A stretch of 64,000 bases of DNA from Spiribacter vilamensis (GCF_004217415.1 NZ_SHLI01000001.1:1054001-1118000), one strand, 5' to 3'. Counted from the first letter of the stretch, positions 27,955 to 38,644 are shown. Translations and numbers: made by a program. The notes: generated from the sequence alone by a model not told the origin.

Positions 27955-28838
27955 CAGCGCTCGAATCCGTGTTTGTGGGCGTCCCGGGTCTGCTTGGCGC
28001 TGCGGAACACCGCCTCCAGACCGGTGCCATCGGAGGCCTCGACCTTTTCCGCGAGCTGTTCCAGATCGCGGCGGTATAGACTCAGCGCCTCGAGTACGGC
28101 CTCGCGATTCCCGAGGCAGATATCCCGCCACATCACCGGGTCGCTGGAGGCGATTCGGGTGAAATCGCGGAACCCGCCGGCGGCGTAACCGAGGATCTCT
28201 TCGTGATCGGGGTCCCGGGCGAGCATATCGACCAGCCCGAAGGCGAGTAGATGCGGCAGATGGGAGGTGATCGCCAGCATCCGGTCGTGATGGGCCACGG
28301 ACATGGTCGTAACCTCGGCGCCGGCCTGCCGCCAGAGCCACTCCACCGCTTCCGTCGCCTCGACGCGGCCCGAGGCCAGCGGCGTGAGGATCACCCGGCG
28401 GCCGTCGAAGAGAGAGGGAAAGGCGGCCTCCACGCCGCTATGCTCGGTCCCGGCGATCGGATGCCCCGGAACGAAGCCGGGCGGTGCCGCGCCGAGGGCG
28501 GTTTCGACATCGTCGACGACACAGCGCTTGGCGCTGCCCACGTCGGTGATGACGAGATCGTCATGCAGGTGGGGGCGCAGGTCGCGCATCACACCGGCCG
28601 TGGCCCCCAGCGGGACGCCGAGGACGACAAGATCCGCGTCCTCGATGGCCTCGCCGGGATCGGTGGTGTAGCGATCGATTGCCCCCAGCGCCTGTGCGCG
28701 GGCCAAACGGTCGAGACCGCGTCCCAGACCGGTGATCGTCTCCACCGCCTCGGCGCGCTTGAGTGCCAGCCCCAGGGAGCCAGCGATCAGGCCGACTCCT
28801 ACCAGGCAGATCCGTCGTGGCCGTGTATTCAAGCGCAC
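27954..28838 (-). CDS. tyrA: prephenate dehydrogenase
   Basis: Makes 4-hydroxyphenylpyruvate, the precursor of tyrosine. 294 residues, without a chorismate mutase or AroA fusion. The NAD-binding motif is CLVGVGLIAGSLGLALKR and the catalytic-domain stretch GHPIAGTEHSGVEAA has the conserved His. It starts three bases after pheA ends. The first-gene/second-gene order pheA-tyrA-aroA resembles Pseudomonas, but hisC is absent here. Confidence 0.93.
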   Translation of the reverse strand: MRLNTRPRRICLVGVGLIAGSLGLALKRAEAVETITGLGRGLDRLARAQALGAIDRYTTDPGEAIEDADLVVLGVPLGATAGVMRDLRPHLHDDLVITDVGSAKRCVVDDVETALGAAPPGFVPGHPIAGTEHSGVEAAFPSLFDGRRVILTPLASGRVEATEAVEWLWRQAGAEVTTMSVAHHDRMLAITSHLPHLLAFGLVDMLARDPDHEEILGYAAGGFRDFTRIASSDPVMWRDICLGNREAVLEALSLYRRDLEQLAEKVEASDGTGLEAVFRSAKQTRDAHKHGFER

Positions 28839-28841
28839 GGC

Positions 28842-29924
28842 CTAGGCGATGGAACGGGGATAGGAACCCAGCACTTTGAGCAGACTGGCGAGTTTCTGCA
28901 TTTCGCCGAGGGCGCGCTTGAGGTCCGGATCCTCGGCGTGTCCAAGGAGATCGACGAAGAAGACGTACTCCCACATCCCCTCCGGCGACGGGCGCGACTC
29001 CAGCCGCGTCATGTTCAGGCCGTAGCGCGCCAGTGGCGCGAGTAGCCCGGCCAGGCCGCCGGGGCGGTTTTCCCGTGCGATCACCAGCGAGGTCTTGTCC
29101 TCGCCGGTGGGCTCCGGGCTCTCGTGACCGAGCACAAGGAAACGGGTGGCATTGCGGGAACCGTCCTGCATTCCCGCCTGCATGACGGGTAGATCGTAGC
29201 GCTCGGCGGCGGCCTCGGAGGCGATCGCCGCGGCGGTCTCGTCGAGACTCGCGAGCCGCGCCGCCTCGGCGGTGCTGGCCACCGGGATCCGCTCGACACC
29301 GGGCAGGTGGTGGTCCACCCACGCCCGGCACTGCGCGAGCCCCTGGCTGTGTGAGTAGATCCGACGAATCGACGCAATCTCCGCCGCCCGGGTCGCAAGG
29401 CTGTGGACGACCGGCATCTCCACCTCGCCGACAATCTGCAAGGGCGAGGACAGCAGTCGGTCGAGCGTATGCGTGACCATCCCCTCGGTGGAATTCTCCA
29501 CCGGCACAACGCCGTAGGCCGCCTCGCCCGATTCCACCTCGCGGAACACCGCATCGATGTTGTCGAGCGGACTGCTCTCGATCGCATGACCGAAATGCTT
29601 GAGCGCGGCCTCCTGCGTGAACGTCCCCTCGGGACCGAGGAACGCCACCGTCAATGGCCGCTGCAATGCCAGGCAGGCCGACATGATCTCGCGGAACAGC
29701 CGGGTCGCATCCGCGTCGCTGAGCGGCCCCGCGTTGACGTCACGAATCCGTCGCAGCACCTCGGCCTCGCGGGCCGGGCGGTAGTAATCGGTTGACTCGC
29801 CCGCCGCCTGCTTGGCGTGGGCGACCTCGGCCGCGGCGGACGCCCGTTCGTTGATCAGCGCAAGGATCTGGTCATCGATCCCGTCGATGCGCGCACGGAT
29901 GCTTTTCAGGCTCTCGTCGTTCAC
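28842..29924 (-). CDS. pheA: bifunctional chorismate mutase/prephenate dehydratase
   Basis: Converts chorismate to prephenate and then phenylpyruvate, the phenylalanine precursor. 360 residues: an N-terminal AroQ mutase of about 90 residues (IRARIDGIDDQILALINERA), then the dehydratase (VAFLGPEGTFTQEAALKHFG, with VPVENSTEGMV), and a C-terminal ACT domain. The ESRPSPEGMWEY motif in the ACT domain is the phenylalanine-feedback site. Confidence 0.96.
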   Translation of the reverse strand: MNDESLKSIRARIDGIDDQILALINERASAAAEVAHAKQAAGESTDYYRPAREAEVLRRIRDVNAGPLSDADATRLFREIMSACLALQRPLTVAFLGPEGTFTQEAALKHFGHAIESSPLDNIDAVFREVESGEAAYGVVPVENSTEGMVTHTLDRLLSSPLQIVGEVEMPVVHSLATRAAEIASIRRIYSHSQGLAQCRAWVDHHLPGVERIPVASTAEAARLASLDETAAAIASEAAAERYDLPVMQAGMQDGSRNATRFLVLGHESPEPTGEDKTSLVIARENRPGGLAGLLAPLARYGLNMTRLESRPSPEGMWEYVFFVDLLGHAEDPDLKRALGEMQKLASLLKVLGSYPRSIA

Positions 29925-29945
29925 GCCTGCCCCCCTTGTCTGTCG

Positions 29946-31112
29946 CTAGATAACCCGGACTTTGAGGACGCCTTCGATGCCCTCGAGCCGCTCGACCACC
30001 GCCGGCGGAATCGTGCCGTCCACGTCCGCCACGCTGTAGGCGAGCTCACCCCGCGACTTGTTGTACATGTCGTCGATATTCAATCCGGCCTCGGCGAGGG
30101 CGGAGGAGATCTGACCGAGCATGTTGGGCACGTTGGCGTTGACCACGGTGAGCCGGTCGCCGTCGGTATTCCGGGGCAGGATGAGCTCGGGGAAGTTGAC
30201 CGAGTTGGTGACATTGCCCGTCTCGAGGAAATCACGGATCTCGTCGGCGGCCATGATCGCGCAGTTCTCCTGCGCCTCGTTGGTCGATGCACCGATATGC
30301 GGGAGCGCCACGACCTTACTGTTGCCTTTCAGCGCCGCCGCCGGGAAATCGCAGATATAGCTGCTGAGACGGCCCTCGTCGAGTGCCTTGATAATCGCGT
30401 CGTCATCGACCACGCCGGCACGGGCGAAGTTGAGCAGGACCTGCCCTTCGCGGGCGGCCGCCAGACGCGCGCCATTGATCATGCCGCGCGTCTCCTCGAT
30501 CTCGGGCACATGCAGAGTAACCATGTCGGAGGCGGCCATGACCTCGTCAACCGTCTGCGCACGGGTAACGTTCGACTCCAGGTTCCAGGCGTTGCGCACC
30601 GTGATCTTCGGGTCATAGCCAATGACCTTCATACCCAGCCCCGCCGCGGCGTTGGCGATATTGACGCCGACGGCGCCGAGCCCGATAACCCCCAGCGTGC
30701 GGCCCGGCAGCTCGAAGCCGGTGAACTGCTTTTTGCCGGCCTCGGCTTCCTTGTTCATCGCCGCGTCATCACCCTCGAGCGACTCCGCAAACGCCCAGGC
30801 GGCGCAGACGTTCCGCGCGGCGAGGAACATACCGGCGAGGACCAGCTCCTTGACGGCGTTGGCATTCGCGCCGGGTGCGTTGAACACCGGGATACCGCGC
30901 GCGCTCATCGCGTCCACGGGCACGTTGTTGACCCCTGCGCCGGCACGCCCCACGGCCTTCAGCGTATCGGGCACGTCCCACTCATGGAGCTTGGCGGAGC
31001 GCAGCAGCACCGCATCAGGGTGCTGGATTTCCGAGGAGACCTCGAAGCGCTCACGCGGTAGCCGATCCAGGCCGCGGGAGGAAATATTGTCGAACGTCAG
31101 TACCTTGTACAT
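29946..31112 (-). CDS. serA: D-3-phosphoglycerate dehydrogenase with ACT domain
   Basis: First step of serine synthesis, oxidising 3-phosphoglycerate. 388 residues from MYKVLTFDNISSRGLDRLP. The NAD motif is GRTLGVIGLGAVGVNIANAA, the catalytic region has LLNFARAGVVDDDA (Arg) and LPHIGASTNEAQEN (His), and the last 70 residues form an ACT domain. The ATG at 31112 is 10 bases past serC; an earlier in-frame ATG at 31142 lies inside serC. Co-transcribed with serC. Confidence 0.94.
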   Translation of the reverse strand: MYKVLTFDNISSRGLDRLPRERFEVSSEIQHPDAVLLRSAKLHEWDVPDTLKAVGRAGAGVNNVPVDAMSARGIPVFNAPGANANAVKELVLAGMFLAARNVCAAWAFAESLEGDDAAMNKEAEAGKKQFTGFELPGRTLGVIGLGAVGVNIANAAAGLGMKVIGYDPKITVRNAWNLESNVTRAQTVDEVMAASDMVTLHVPEIEETRGMINGARLAAAREGQVLLNFARAGVVDDDAIIKALDEGRLSSYICDFPAAALKGNSKVVALPHIGASTNEAQENCAIMAADEIRDFLETGNVTNSVNFPELILPRNTDGDRLTVVNANVPNMLGQISSALAEAGLNIDDMYNKSRGELAYSVADVDGTIPPAVVERLEGIEGVLKVRVI

Positions 31113-31122
31113 TTTATCTCGA

Positions 31123-32205
31123 TTATCCGTTGCGTCGTTCAAAATCGGCCATGAAGTCGATCAGTGCGTCGACACCGGCCTCCGGCATGGCATTGTAGAT
31201 GCTCGCGCGCATCCCGCCCACCGAGCGATGGCCCTTGAGCGTATCCAGGCCGGCGGCGCTGGCCTCGCTGAGGAAGGTCGCATCGAGCGAATCATCGGCG
31301 AGCACGAACGGCACATTCATCATGGATCGCGCGTCGGGTGCCACCGGATTGCGGTAGAACGCGGATTCGTCAATCGCCCGGTAGAGCTTGTCCGCCTTGC
31401 GGCGATTGATCTCGGCCATGGCCTCGAGGCCGCCCTCGTCCTTCAGCCACTGGAACACCAGGCCGGCGATATAGAGGCTGTAGGTCGCCGGTGTATTGAG
31501 CATGGAGTCGGCTTCGGCCTGGCGACGATAATCCCAGATCGCCGGCACCTGTGCACTCGCCTGGTTGAGCAGATCGTCGCGGACGATGACCACGGTCAAA
31601 CCGGCGGGGCCGAAGTTCTTCTGCGCACCGGCGTAGATCACGCCGAAGCGGGAGACATCGAGCGGTCGCGACAGGAACATCGACGACATGTCGCTGACCA
31701 GCGGAACGTCACCGACATCCGGGATGTTCGGGAATTCAACGCCGGTAATCGTCTCGTTGGCGCAGTAATGCAGGTAGGCGGCGTTGGGATCGCACTGCCA
31801 CTCCGACTGCGCCGGAATCGACATCGGGTCACCGCCACCGCCTTCCGCGACGACATTGACCGCGGTGTACTTGCGGGCCTCGGCGATGGCCTTTTTCGAC
31901 CAGCTGCCGGTGTTCACGTAGTCGACGCTCGACGCATCGCCGATGAGGTTGAGCGGGACCGCCGAGAACTGCGCGGTCGCCCCGCCCTGCAGGAAAAGCA
32001 CTCGGTAGTTGTCCGGCACGGCGAGGAGTTCGCGGAGGTCCGCCTCGGCCTTCTCGGCGATGGAGATGAATGACTTGCCACGATGGCTCATCTCCATGAC
32101 CGACATGCCGGTGCCGTGCCAGTCGAGCATCTCCTCGGCGGCCTGGCGCAGGACGGGCTCCGGGAGGATCGCCGGCCCGGCACTGAAATTGTATACACGC
32201 TTCAT
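31123..32205 (-). CDS. serC: phosphoserine aminotransferase
   Basis: Second step of serine synthesis, also used in vitamin B6 synthesis. 360 residues, opening MKRVYNFSAGPAILPEPVLR, the family signature. The PLP lysine is in VIYAGAQKNFGPAGLTVVIV. It lies between gyrA and serA, so serine and aromatic amino-acid genes form one continuous run. Confidence 0.96.
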   Translation of the reverse strand: MKRVYNFSAGPAILPEPVLRQAAEEMLDWHGTGMSVMEMSHRGKSFISIAEKAEADLRELLAVPDNYRVLFLQGGATAQFSAVPLNLIGDASSVDYVNTGSWSKKAIAEARKYTAVNVVAEGGGGDPMSIPAQSEWQCDPNAAYLHYCANETITGVEFPNIPDVGDVPLVSDMSSMFLSRPLDVSRFGVIYAGAQKNFGPAGLTVVIVRDDLLNQASAQVPAIWDYRRQAEADSMLNTPATYSLYIAGLVFQWLKDEGGLEAMAEINRRKADKLYRAIDESAFYRNPVAPDARSMMNVPFVLADDSLDATFLSEASAAGLDTLKGHRSVGGMRASIYNAMPEAGVDALIDFMADFERRNG

Positions 32206-32248
32206 GATGCGCTCCTGATGGTTGATTGTTTGCGAAAGACCGGGCGGG

Positions 32249-34810
32249 TCAGTCGTCAGCAGCCTCGGCGTCGTCCGCCGACTCGCCCAGCGCCTCGACC
32301 TTGGCCAGGCCGACCAGTGTTTCGTCCTCGGACAGGGCGATCAGCTTGACCCCCTGGGTGTTCCGACTCAGTACTGACACCTCCGCCGCGCGGGTCCGTA
32401 CCAGGGTGCCGCCATTGGTAATCAGCATGATCTCGTCATCCTGGCTGACCTGCAGCGCACCAACGACGGCCCCGTTACGCGCCGAGGTCTGGATGCCGAT
32501 CACGCCCATGCCACCACGGCCCCGCAATGGATAATCCGCGACCGGCGTCAGCTTCCCGTAGCCATTCTCGGTAACGGTCAGTACGTCTCCGTCCTCGAGA
32601 ATCAGTGACTGGATAACGACCTGATCGGTTCCCAGGCGCACGCCGCGCACGCCGGTCGCCGTGCGGCCCATTGCCCGCACCTCGGATTCCTTGAAGCGGA
32701 TCGCCTTACCGGTATTGGTCAGCAGCATGACCTCGCAGTTGCCATCGGTCACACCGACGTTGACCAGCGTGTCGTCGTCGCCCAGGTTGACCGCGATAAT
32801 GCCGTTGGCACGAGGCCGCGAGTAATCCACCAGCGGCGTCTTTTTGACCGTCCCCTGGCGAGTCGCCATGAACACGAAGCGGTCGGCATCGAATTCGCTG
32901 ATCGGCAGGACGGCATTGATACGCTCGTCCGGCTCGAGCGGCAGGAGGTTGACGATGGGCTTGCCGCGGGCGCCACGACTACCATGCGGCAGCTCGTAGA
33001 CTTTGAGCCAGTAGCATTTGCCCCGGCTCGAGAAACACAGCAGCGTGTCGTGGGTGTTCGCCACCCAGAGCTTGTCGACGAAATCCTCGCCGCGCATCTG
33101 CGTGGCCGCTTTGCCCTTACCCCCGCGGCGTTGTGCCTGGTAGGTGTCGAGCGGCTGCGACTTGGCATAGCCGTTGTGCGACAGCGTTACCACCACGTCC
33201 TGCGGCGGGATCAGATCCTCCATGGACAGATCCAGGCGGGTCTCGAGGATCTCGCTTCGGCGGTCATCGCCGTAACGCTCGCGAATGGTCTCCAGCTCCT
33301 CGCGGATTACCTGCATGAGCCGCTCGCTGCTGGCGAGGATGTCGAGCAGATCGGCGATGGCCTCGAGGATCTGGCGGTACTCGTCGACGATCTTGTCCTG
33401 CTCGAGGCCGGTCAGCCGATGCAGTCGCAGATCAAGGATCGCCTGGGCCTGCGCCTCGGTGAGGCGATAGCCGTTATTCACCCAGCCGACGTCGGCGCCG
33501 AGTGATTCGGGCCGCGACGCCGCGGCGCCCGCCCGCGACAGCATCTCGCTGACAATGCCCGGCGCCCAGTCGCGGGCGACAAGGGCGGCACGCGCATCGG
33601 CGGAGGTGGTCGAGGCCTTGATCAGGGCGATGACCTCGTCGATGTTGGCCAGCGCCACGGCGAGGCCTTCGAGCACATGAGCCCGGTCACGCGCCTTGCG
33701 CAGCTCGTAGACGGTTCGGCGGGTGACGACCTCGCGGCGGTGGCTGATGAACGCATCGAGCACGTCGCGAAGGTTGTGTTGTTTCGGCTGCCCCTCGAAA
33801 AGCGCCACCATGTTGATGCCGAATACCGTTTCGAGCTGGGTGTGCTGGTAGAGGTTGTTCAGCACCACCTCCGGGACCTCGCCGCGGCGGAGCTCGATCA
33901 CCATCCGGATGCCGTCCTTGTCGGATTCGTCGCGCAGCTCGGTAATCCCCTCAATGCGCTTTTCCTTGACCAGCTCCGCGATCTTCTCGAGCAGCCGCGC
34001 CTTGTTCACCTGGTAGGGCAGCTCCTCGACGATGATCGACGCCTTGCCGTTGCTACTGTCGTGCTCGAAACGGCAGCGTGCCCGCATCACCATCCGGCCG
34101 CGTCCGGTGCGGTAGGCCTCGCGGATCCCCTCGACGCCATTGATGATGCCGCGCGTGGGCAGATCGGGGCCGGGGATGAACGTCATCAGCGCCTCGACAT
34201 CGAGGCTGTCGTCATCGATCAGCGCAATGCAGGCGTCCACCACCTCGCGCAGATTGTGTGGCGGGACATTCGTCGCCATTCCCACGGCGATCCCCGAGCC
34301 GCCGTTCACCAGGAAATTGGGCACCCGGGTGGGCAACACCTCGGGCTCCTGCTCGGAACCGTCGTAGTTGTCACCGAAGTCCACGGTTTCCTTGTCGATA
34401 TCGGCGAGCAATTCATGCGCCATGCGCGCCATACGTACCTCGGTGTAGCGCATGGCGGCGGCATTGTCGCCGTCGATGGAACCGAAGTTGCCCTGGCCGT
34501 CGACCAGCAGATAACGCATGGAGAAATCCTGCGCCATGCGAACGATGGTGTCGTAGACGGCCGTATCACCGTGGGGGTGGTACTTACCGATAACGTCGCC
34601 AACCACGCGGGCCGACTTCTTGTAGGGGCGGTTCCAGTCGTTACCGAGTTCGCGCATCGCGTAGAGCACGCGACGGTGAACGGGTTTGAGCCCGTCGCGC
34701 ACATCGGGTAGTGCACGGCCGACGATGACGCTCATGGCGTAATCGAGGTAAGACTGGCGCATCTCGTCTTCGAGATTGACCGGGAGGATTTCCTTGGCAA
34801 CGCTGGACAT
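32249..34810 (-). CDS. gyrA: DNA gyrase subunit A
   Basis: ATP-dependent topoisomerase II subunit that cuts and rejoins DNA. 853 residues from the ATG at 34810; an ATG 18 bases upstream (34828) is also possible. [20 protein letters not shown] is the N-terminal signature, the catalytic Tyr is in [10 protein letters not shown], and the GyrA box in the C-terminal domain is QRRGGKGK. At the quinolone-determining position the sequence is [11 protein letters not shown], with Thr where E. coli has Ser83; Thr occurs naturally, for example in Pseudomonas. Confidence 0.97.
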   Translation of the reverse strand: MSSVAKEILPVNLEDEMRQSYLDYAMSVIVGRALPDVRDGLKPVHRRVLYAMRELGNDWNRPYKKSARVVGDVIGKYHPHGDTAVYDTIVRMAQDFSMRYLLVDGQGNFGSIDGDNAAAMRYTEVRMARMAHELLADIDKETVDFGDNYDGSEQEPEVLPTRVPNFLVNGGSGIAVGMATNVPPHNLREVVDACIALIDDDSLDVEALMTFIPGPDLPTRGIINGVEGIREAYRTGRGRMVMRARCRFEHDSSNGKASIIVEELPYQVNKARLLEKIAELVKEKRIEGITELRDESDKDGIRMVIELRRGEVPEVVLNNLYQHTQLETVFGINMVALFEGQPKQHNLRDVLDAFISHRREVVTRRTVYELRKARDRAHVLEGLAVALANIDEVIALIKASTTSADARAALVARDWAPGIVSEMLSRAGAAASRPESLGADVGWVNNGYRLTEAQAQAILDLRLHRLTGLEQDKIVDEYRQILEAIADLLDILASSERLMQVIREELETIRERYGDDRRSEILETRLDLSMEDLIPPQDVVVTLSHNGYAKSQPLDTYQAQRRGGKGKAATQMRGEDFVDKLWVANTHDTLLCFSSRGKCYWLKVYELPHGSRGARGKPIVNLLPLEPDERINAVLPISEFDADRFVFMATRQGTVKKTPLVDYSRPRANGIIAVNLGDDDTLVNVGVTDGNCEVMLLTNTGKAIRFKESEVRAMGRTATGVRGVRLGTDQVVIQSLILEDGDVLTVTENGYGKLTPVADYPLRGRGGMGVIGIQTSARNGAVVGALQVSQDDEIMLITNGGTLVRTRAAEVSVLSRNTQGVKLIALSEDETLVGLAKVEALGESADDAEAADD

Positions 34811-34903
34811 GGAGGGGGTCTCGACCATCGTGAAGTTGGCTTGTTTAAAGCCGTAATTCTAACATGCGCGGGCCGCCGCGGCACGGCGACCCCGGGCTGG
34901 CGG

Positions 34904-35467
34904 TCAGTCGCTGTCGACGCGGCGTGCGGCCTCCACGACGACCGGTTCCACCGGCACGTCGGCCATGCCATTGCGACGGCCGGTCTCGCCGCCGGCGATC
35001 CGGTCAACCACGTCCATGCCCTCCACAACGCGGGCAAATACCGCGTAACCGAAATCGCGCTCACCGTGGTCGAGGACATTATTGTCGGAGAGGTTCACGA
35101 AAAACTGTGACGTGGCGCTGTCCCGATCGCGGGTGCGGGCCATCGACAGGGTGCCGCGCTTGTTCCGGCGCCCGTTATCGGCCTCGTTGACGATCGGGGC
35201 GCGGGTCTCCTTACGCTCGAAACCGGCGCTGAACCCACCGCCCTGGATCACAAAACCGGGGATGACACGGTGGAAGATCGTGCCGCCGTAGAAGCCATCG
35301 TCGACATAGGCGAGAAAGTTCTCGACGGTGACCGGCGCCGCCTCGCTGAAGAGCTCGATACGGATGTCGCCGGCGGTTGTCTCGAAAACGACCCGCGGGT
35401 TCTCGGCACTCGCCGCACCGGCGCCCACCGCAGCCGCCAGGGCAAGGCTCAGAGAAAGGGATTTCAT
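34904..35467 (-). CDS. periplasmic cyclophilin-type peptidyl-prolyl isomerase
   Basis: A 187-residue prolyl isomerase. A signal peptide ending GAGAASAEN near residue 22 sends it to the periplasm, as for Ppi[19 protein letters not shown] is the active-site stretch and [14 protein letters not shown] is the second cyclophilin motif. The ATG at 35467 gives the signal peptide directly. It is divergent from ubiG. Confidence 0.93.
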   Translation of the reverse strand: MKSLSLSLALAAAVGAGAASAENPRVVFETTAGDIRIELFSEAAPVTVENFLAYVDDGFYGGTIFHRVIPGFVIQGGGFSAGFERKETRAPIVNEADNGRRNKRGTLSMARTRDRDSATSQFFVNLSDNNVLDHGERDFGYAVFARVVEGMDVVDRIAGGETGRRNGMADVPVEPVVVEAARRVDSD

Positions 35468-35584
35468 GGCGATAACTCCTGTTGTTTTAGTTGGTCGGCG
35501 GATTGTCCCACATCCCCTGTCGGTTGATGCCAGCGTGCTATCCTCTAGGTCAATCGGAATTGCAGACAGCCGGCCAGGAGACCC

Positions 35585-36301
35585 ATGCGCGAGCAGAACG
35601 CGGATCCGGATGAAATCGCCAGGTTTGATCGGGATGCGAACGACTGGTGGGATCCGCAGGGACCGTTCGCTCCCCTCCACGCCATCAATCCACTGCGCCT
35701 CGACTACATCGAGCAATGCGGCGGGCCGATCCGCGGCCGGCGAATCGTCGACGTGGGCTGCGGCGGCGGCCTGCTGGCCGAGGGCCTGGCGGAACGCGGC
35801 GCCGCCCGGGTAGACGGGATCGACCTGGCGCCCGAGACCATCGAAGTCGCCCGCCAGCATGCGCGCGACCGATACCCGGCCATCGATTACCAGGCGGTTT
35901 CGGCGGAGTCGTTCGCCGCTTCCCACGCCGGGATGTTCGATACGGTGACCTGTCTCGAGCTCCTTGAGCATGTCCCCGATCCGGCCTCGGTCATACAGGC
36001 CTGCGCCACCCTGGTGCGCCCCGGCGGATCGGTCTTTTTCTCGACCATCAATCGCAACACCCGCGCCTGGCTGTTCGCCGTTGTCGCCGCCGAGCAGGTC
36101 CTCGGCCTGCTGCCAAAGGGCACGCACAACGCAAAGGCGTTTATCCAGCCGGCCGAGCTGGGTCGCTGGGCACGGCAGGCCGGACTGGATCTGCAGGATC
36201 TGACCGGCCTCCATTACCACCCGGTGACCCGGCATTACACGCTGGGCGGCAACACCCGGGTCAACTACCTTGCCCACTGCCGACGACCGGAGGCCGCGTG
36301 A
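35585..36301 (+). CDS. ubiG: ubiquinone biosynthesis O-methyltransferase
   Basis: Catalyses both O-methylations in ubiquinone synthesis. 238 residues. [20 protein letters not shown] is the UbiG N-terminal motif, [18 protein letters not shown] binds SAM, and [18 protein letters not shown] is the conserved C-terminal stretch. ubiG-gph-yciK order is shared with many gammaproteobacteria. Its stop overlaps the gph GTG start. Confidence 0.95.
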   Translation: MREQNADPDEIARFDRDANDWWDPQGPFAPLHAINPLRLDYIEQCGGPIRGRRIVDVGCGGGLLAEGLAERGAARVDGIDLAPETIEVARQHARDRYPAIDYQAVSAESFAASHAGMFDTVTCLELLEHVPDPASVIQACATLVRPGGSVFFSTINRNTRAWLFAVVAAEQVLGLLPKGTHNAKAFIQPAELGRWARQAGLDLQDLTGLHYHPVTRHYTLGGNTRVNYLAHCRRPEAA

Positions 36302-37005
36302 CCACGGTGGACAACGACCGCGCCCACGGCGTGCTGCTCGACCTCGACGGCACGTTGCTGGACACCGCACCCGATCTTATCGACAGCCTCAACCTGCTGC
36401 GCGAGGAGCACGGAATGGCTGCCCTGCCGGATACCGAGTTCCTGCACGCGGTCGGCCACGGCAGCGTTCCGATGATTGCCCGCGGCTTCAACCTGCATCC
36501 CGGCGATCACGGATTCGATCAGCTCCGCGAGCGTTTCCTCGCGGTCTACGCCGGCCGCGTCAGCCACCGAACCCGCAGCTACGAGGGCGTCGACGAGACG
36601 CTCGCCGCGCTGGAGGCGGCCGGCATCCCGTGGGGCATCGTCACCAACAAGCCGGGCTGGCTGACCACCCCACTGCTGGCAGATCTCGGCTATGCCGGGC
36701 GGCCGGCCTGCGTGGTGAGCGGGGACAATCCGGCACGACGCAAGCCGCACCCCTACCAGATCATCGAGGCGGCACGGCAGCTCGAACTGCCACCGTCGGC
36801 CTGCCTGGTCGTGGGTGACACCGAGCGTGATATCCGGGCCGGTCGACAGGCCGGCACGCTGACGCTGGTCGCGCTCTACGGCTACCTCTCGGGCGACGAT
36901 CACGTCGAACACTGGGGGGCCGACGGCCTGATCGGCGAGCCCGCCGAACTCCTGCGCTGGGTCGCCGATCCCTCGATGCCCCATCGCCAGCCGATCGCGG
37001 TCTGA
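36298..37005 (+). CDS. gph: phosphoglycolate phosphatase (HAD family)
   Basis: Removes phosphate from 2-phosphoglycolate formed from damaged DNA ends. 235 residues, GTG start at 36298 overlapping the ubiG stop by 4 bases. HAD motif I is [15 protein letters not shown] with the Asp nucleophile, motif II/III residues are in [10 protein letters not shown], and motif IV is [11 protein letters not shown]. The neighbouring genes fit Gph rather than another HAD phosphatase. Confidence 0.92.
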   Translation: MTTVDNDRAHGVLLDLDGTLLDTAPDLIDSLNLLREEHGMAALPDTEFLHAVGHGSVPMIARGFNLHPGDHGFDQLRERFLAVYAGRVSHRTRSYEGVDETLAALEAAGIPWGIVTNKPGWLTTPLLADLGYAGRPACVVSGDNPARRKPHPYQIIEAARQLELPPSACLVVGDTERDIRAGRQAGTLTLVALYGYLSGDDHVEHWGADGLIGEPAELLRWVADPSMPHRQPIAV

Positions 37006-37008
37006 ACC

Positions 37009-37878
37009 ATGGAACCGATGGAATACTGCCGGCGCAAGGTCGCGCCGGATGGATCGAGCCTTTATTACGCCCTGCTGTTTGCACCGGCCTCGACGCGCGA
37101 CGGACTGACCGCCCTCGCCGCCTACCGTGCCGAGGTGCTGGAGATCCCCCGCGAGGTCAGCGACCCGGGGGTCGGGGCGGTCAAGCTCAACTGGTGGCAG
37201 GAGGAGCTCGAGCGCCTGGCCGCCGAGACGCCCCGGCACCCGATCACCCAGGCACTGCTACCCACCCTCCAGCACCATCAGCTGGCGCTGGAGGGTCTGA
37301 ACGAGGTGGTCGAGGCGAGCCGTATGGACCTTGAGTACGGCCGCTACCCGACGCTTCGCGAGCTGACGCTCTATTGCCACCGAGCGGGGGGCGCCGTCGC
37401 CGACCTCGCCTGGCGGATCGGCGGCTCGACGGGCATGGATGCCGCCCCGTTCGCGCATGATCTGGCCATGGGCCTGGAGCTCACGCGGATGCTGCGGCAC
37501 CTGCGCCGCGATGTCCGGGCCGGCCGGCTGTATATCCCCGAGGACGAGCTGACGATGAGCGGGCTTGGCAGCGACGATCTGCTGGCCGCCGACCGGAGCG
37601 AGGACGTCCGTGCCCTGCTGGGTCGCCAGGCCGATCGGGCCCGACGCTTTCTCGACAGCGCCATCGGTCAGCTCCCCGACAACGCGCGTCCGGAGCAGAC
37701 CTACGGGCTGATCCTCGCTGTCCTGCATCGCCAGCTCCTCGAGAGCATTGGTCGCGATGGCTATGCCGTTACCGACCGGCAAGTCCACCTGACGCCGCTA
37801 CGCAAGCTCTGGCTAGCGTGGCGTACCGCGCGACGGCCACATAAAGTCCACCCCCGCCCGGAGTCGTCATCGACATGA
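37009..37878 (+). CDS. squalene/phytoene synthase-like protein with altered Asp motifs
   Basis: A 289-residue all-helical protein of the squalene/phytoene synthase fold (COG1562). The first Asp-rich motif is lost: the region reads AAYRAEVLEIPREV (residues 37-50) with no DDxxD. The second reads LTRMLRHLRRDVRAGRLYIP (158-177), with His164 and Arg167 where an Asp and Glu are usual; only Asp168 remains. VKLNWWQEELERL resembles the non-catalytic NDUFAF6-like branch. It may be a complex-assembly or regulatory protein instead of an enzyme. Three bases separate it from gph, and its stop overlaps the SDR start by 4. Confidence 0.8.
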   Translation: MEPMEYCRRKVAPDGSSLYYALLFAPASTRDGLTALAAYRAEVLEIPREVSDPGVGAVKLNWWQEELERLAAETPRHPITQALLPTLQHHQLALEGLNEVVEASRMDLEYGRYPTLRELTLYCHRAGGAVADLAWRIGGSTGMDAAPFAHDLAMGLELTRMLRHLRRDVRAGRLYIPEDELTMSGLGSDDLLAADRSEDVRALLGRQADRARRFLDSAIGQLPDNARPEQTYGLILAVLHRQLLESIGRDGYAVTDRQVHLTPLRKLWLAWRTARRPHKVHPRPESSST

Positions 37879-38636
37879 TCGAGCCGCTTACCGCCACCCG
37901 CGAGACGCCCCCCACCCCCGGCCGGCTCGCCGGCCAGCGCATCCTGATTACCGGCGCCGCCGGGGAACTGGGATGCGCCCTCGCCGAACGGGTCGTTGCC
38001 GAGGGCGCCGACGCCATCCTGCTCGACAAGTCCCTCGAGGGGCTCGAGTCGCTCCATGACCGGATCGAGGCGGCCGGTCACGGGCAACCCGCGTTGTATC
38101 CGCTGGATATGATGGGCGCGGGGCCAGATGACTATGCCGAACTCGCCGGGCGACTCGACGAATCCCTCGGCGGTGTCGACGCCGTTGTGCATGCGGCCGC
38201 CGATGCCGGCGAACCCGCGCCACTGGGACTCTACGATCCGCAGGCCTGGCTGAAATGCCTGCACGTCAATATCAACGCGGCGTTCCTGCTCACCCAGGCC
38301 CTCTTGCCCATGCTGCGAACCCACCGGGGTCGGGTGATTTTCGTCACGGATGAGGCGGGCCGGACGGGCCGAGCGGCGACGGGGGCCTATGGCGTGAGCA
38401 AGTGGGCCGTCGAGGGGATCGCCGCCACCCTCGCCGCGGAGTACTCCGAGGCCCATCCGGTAATCAGCTGCAGTGTCGACCCGGGGGCATTGCAGTCGCG
38501 ACTGAGGCGACAACTTTTTACCGGCGAAACGGTCGACGAGGTACCGACGGCGGACGCCGCGGCCGTAGCGCTCGCGGGGCTGCTCGACCCCGCGGGGCCC
38601 CCCGTCAACGGGACCATGTACCGCGTGGTCCTCTGA
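37875..38636 (+). CDS. YciK-like SDR with replaced catalytic serine
   Basis: A 253-residue Rossmann-fold protein. The nucleotide motif is LITGAAGELG (25-33) and the active Tyr172 and Lys176 are in YGVSK. The catalytic Ser, normally 13 residues before Tyr, is Asp159 in VTDEAGRTGRA. E. coli YciK has TSSS in that place. NVNxxF-like NINAAFLLTQALLPML is present. A dehydrogenase role is therefore doubtful. It overlaps the squalene-synthase-like gene by 4 bases. Confidence 0.82.
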   Translation: MIEPLTATRETPPTPGRLAGQRILITGAAGELGCALAERVVAEGADAILLDKSLEGLESLHDRIEAAGHGQPALYPLDMMGAGPDDYAELAGRLDESLGGVDAVVHAAADAGEPAPLGLYDPQAWLKCLHVNINAAFLLTQALLPMLRTHRGRVIFVTDEAGRTGRAATGAYGVSKWAVEGIAATLAAEYSEAHPVISCSVDPGALQSRLRRQLFTGETVDEVPTADAAAVALAGLLDPAGPPVNGTMYRVVL

Positions 38637-38644
38637 CAGAGATT

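Noticed and set aside
35468-36370. N-terminal extension of the cyclophilin
   Set aside because: The open frame runs antisense through ubiG; the signal peptide after the ATG at 35467 sets the true start.
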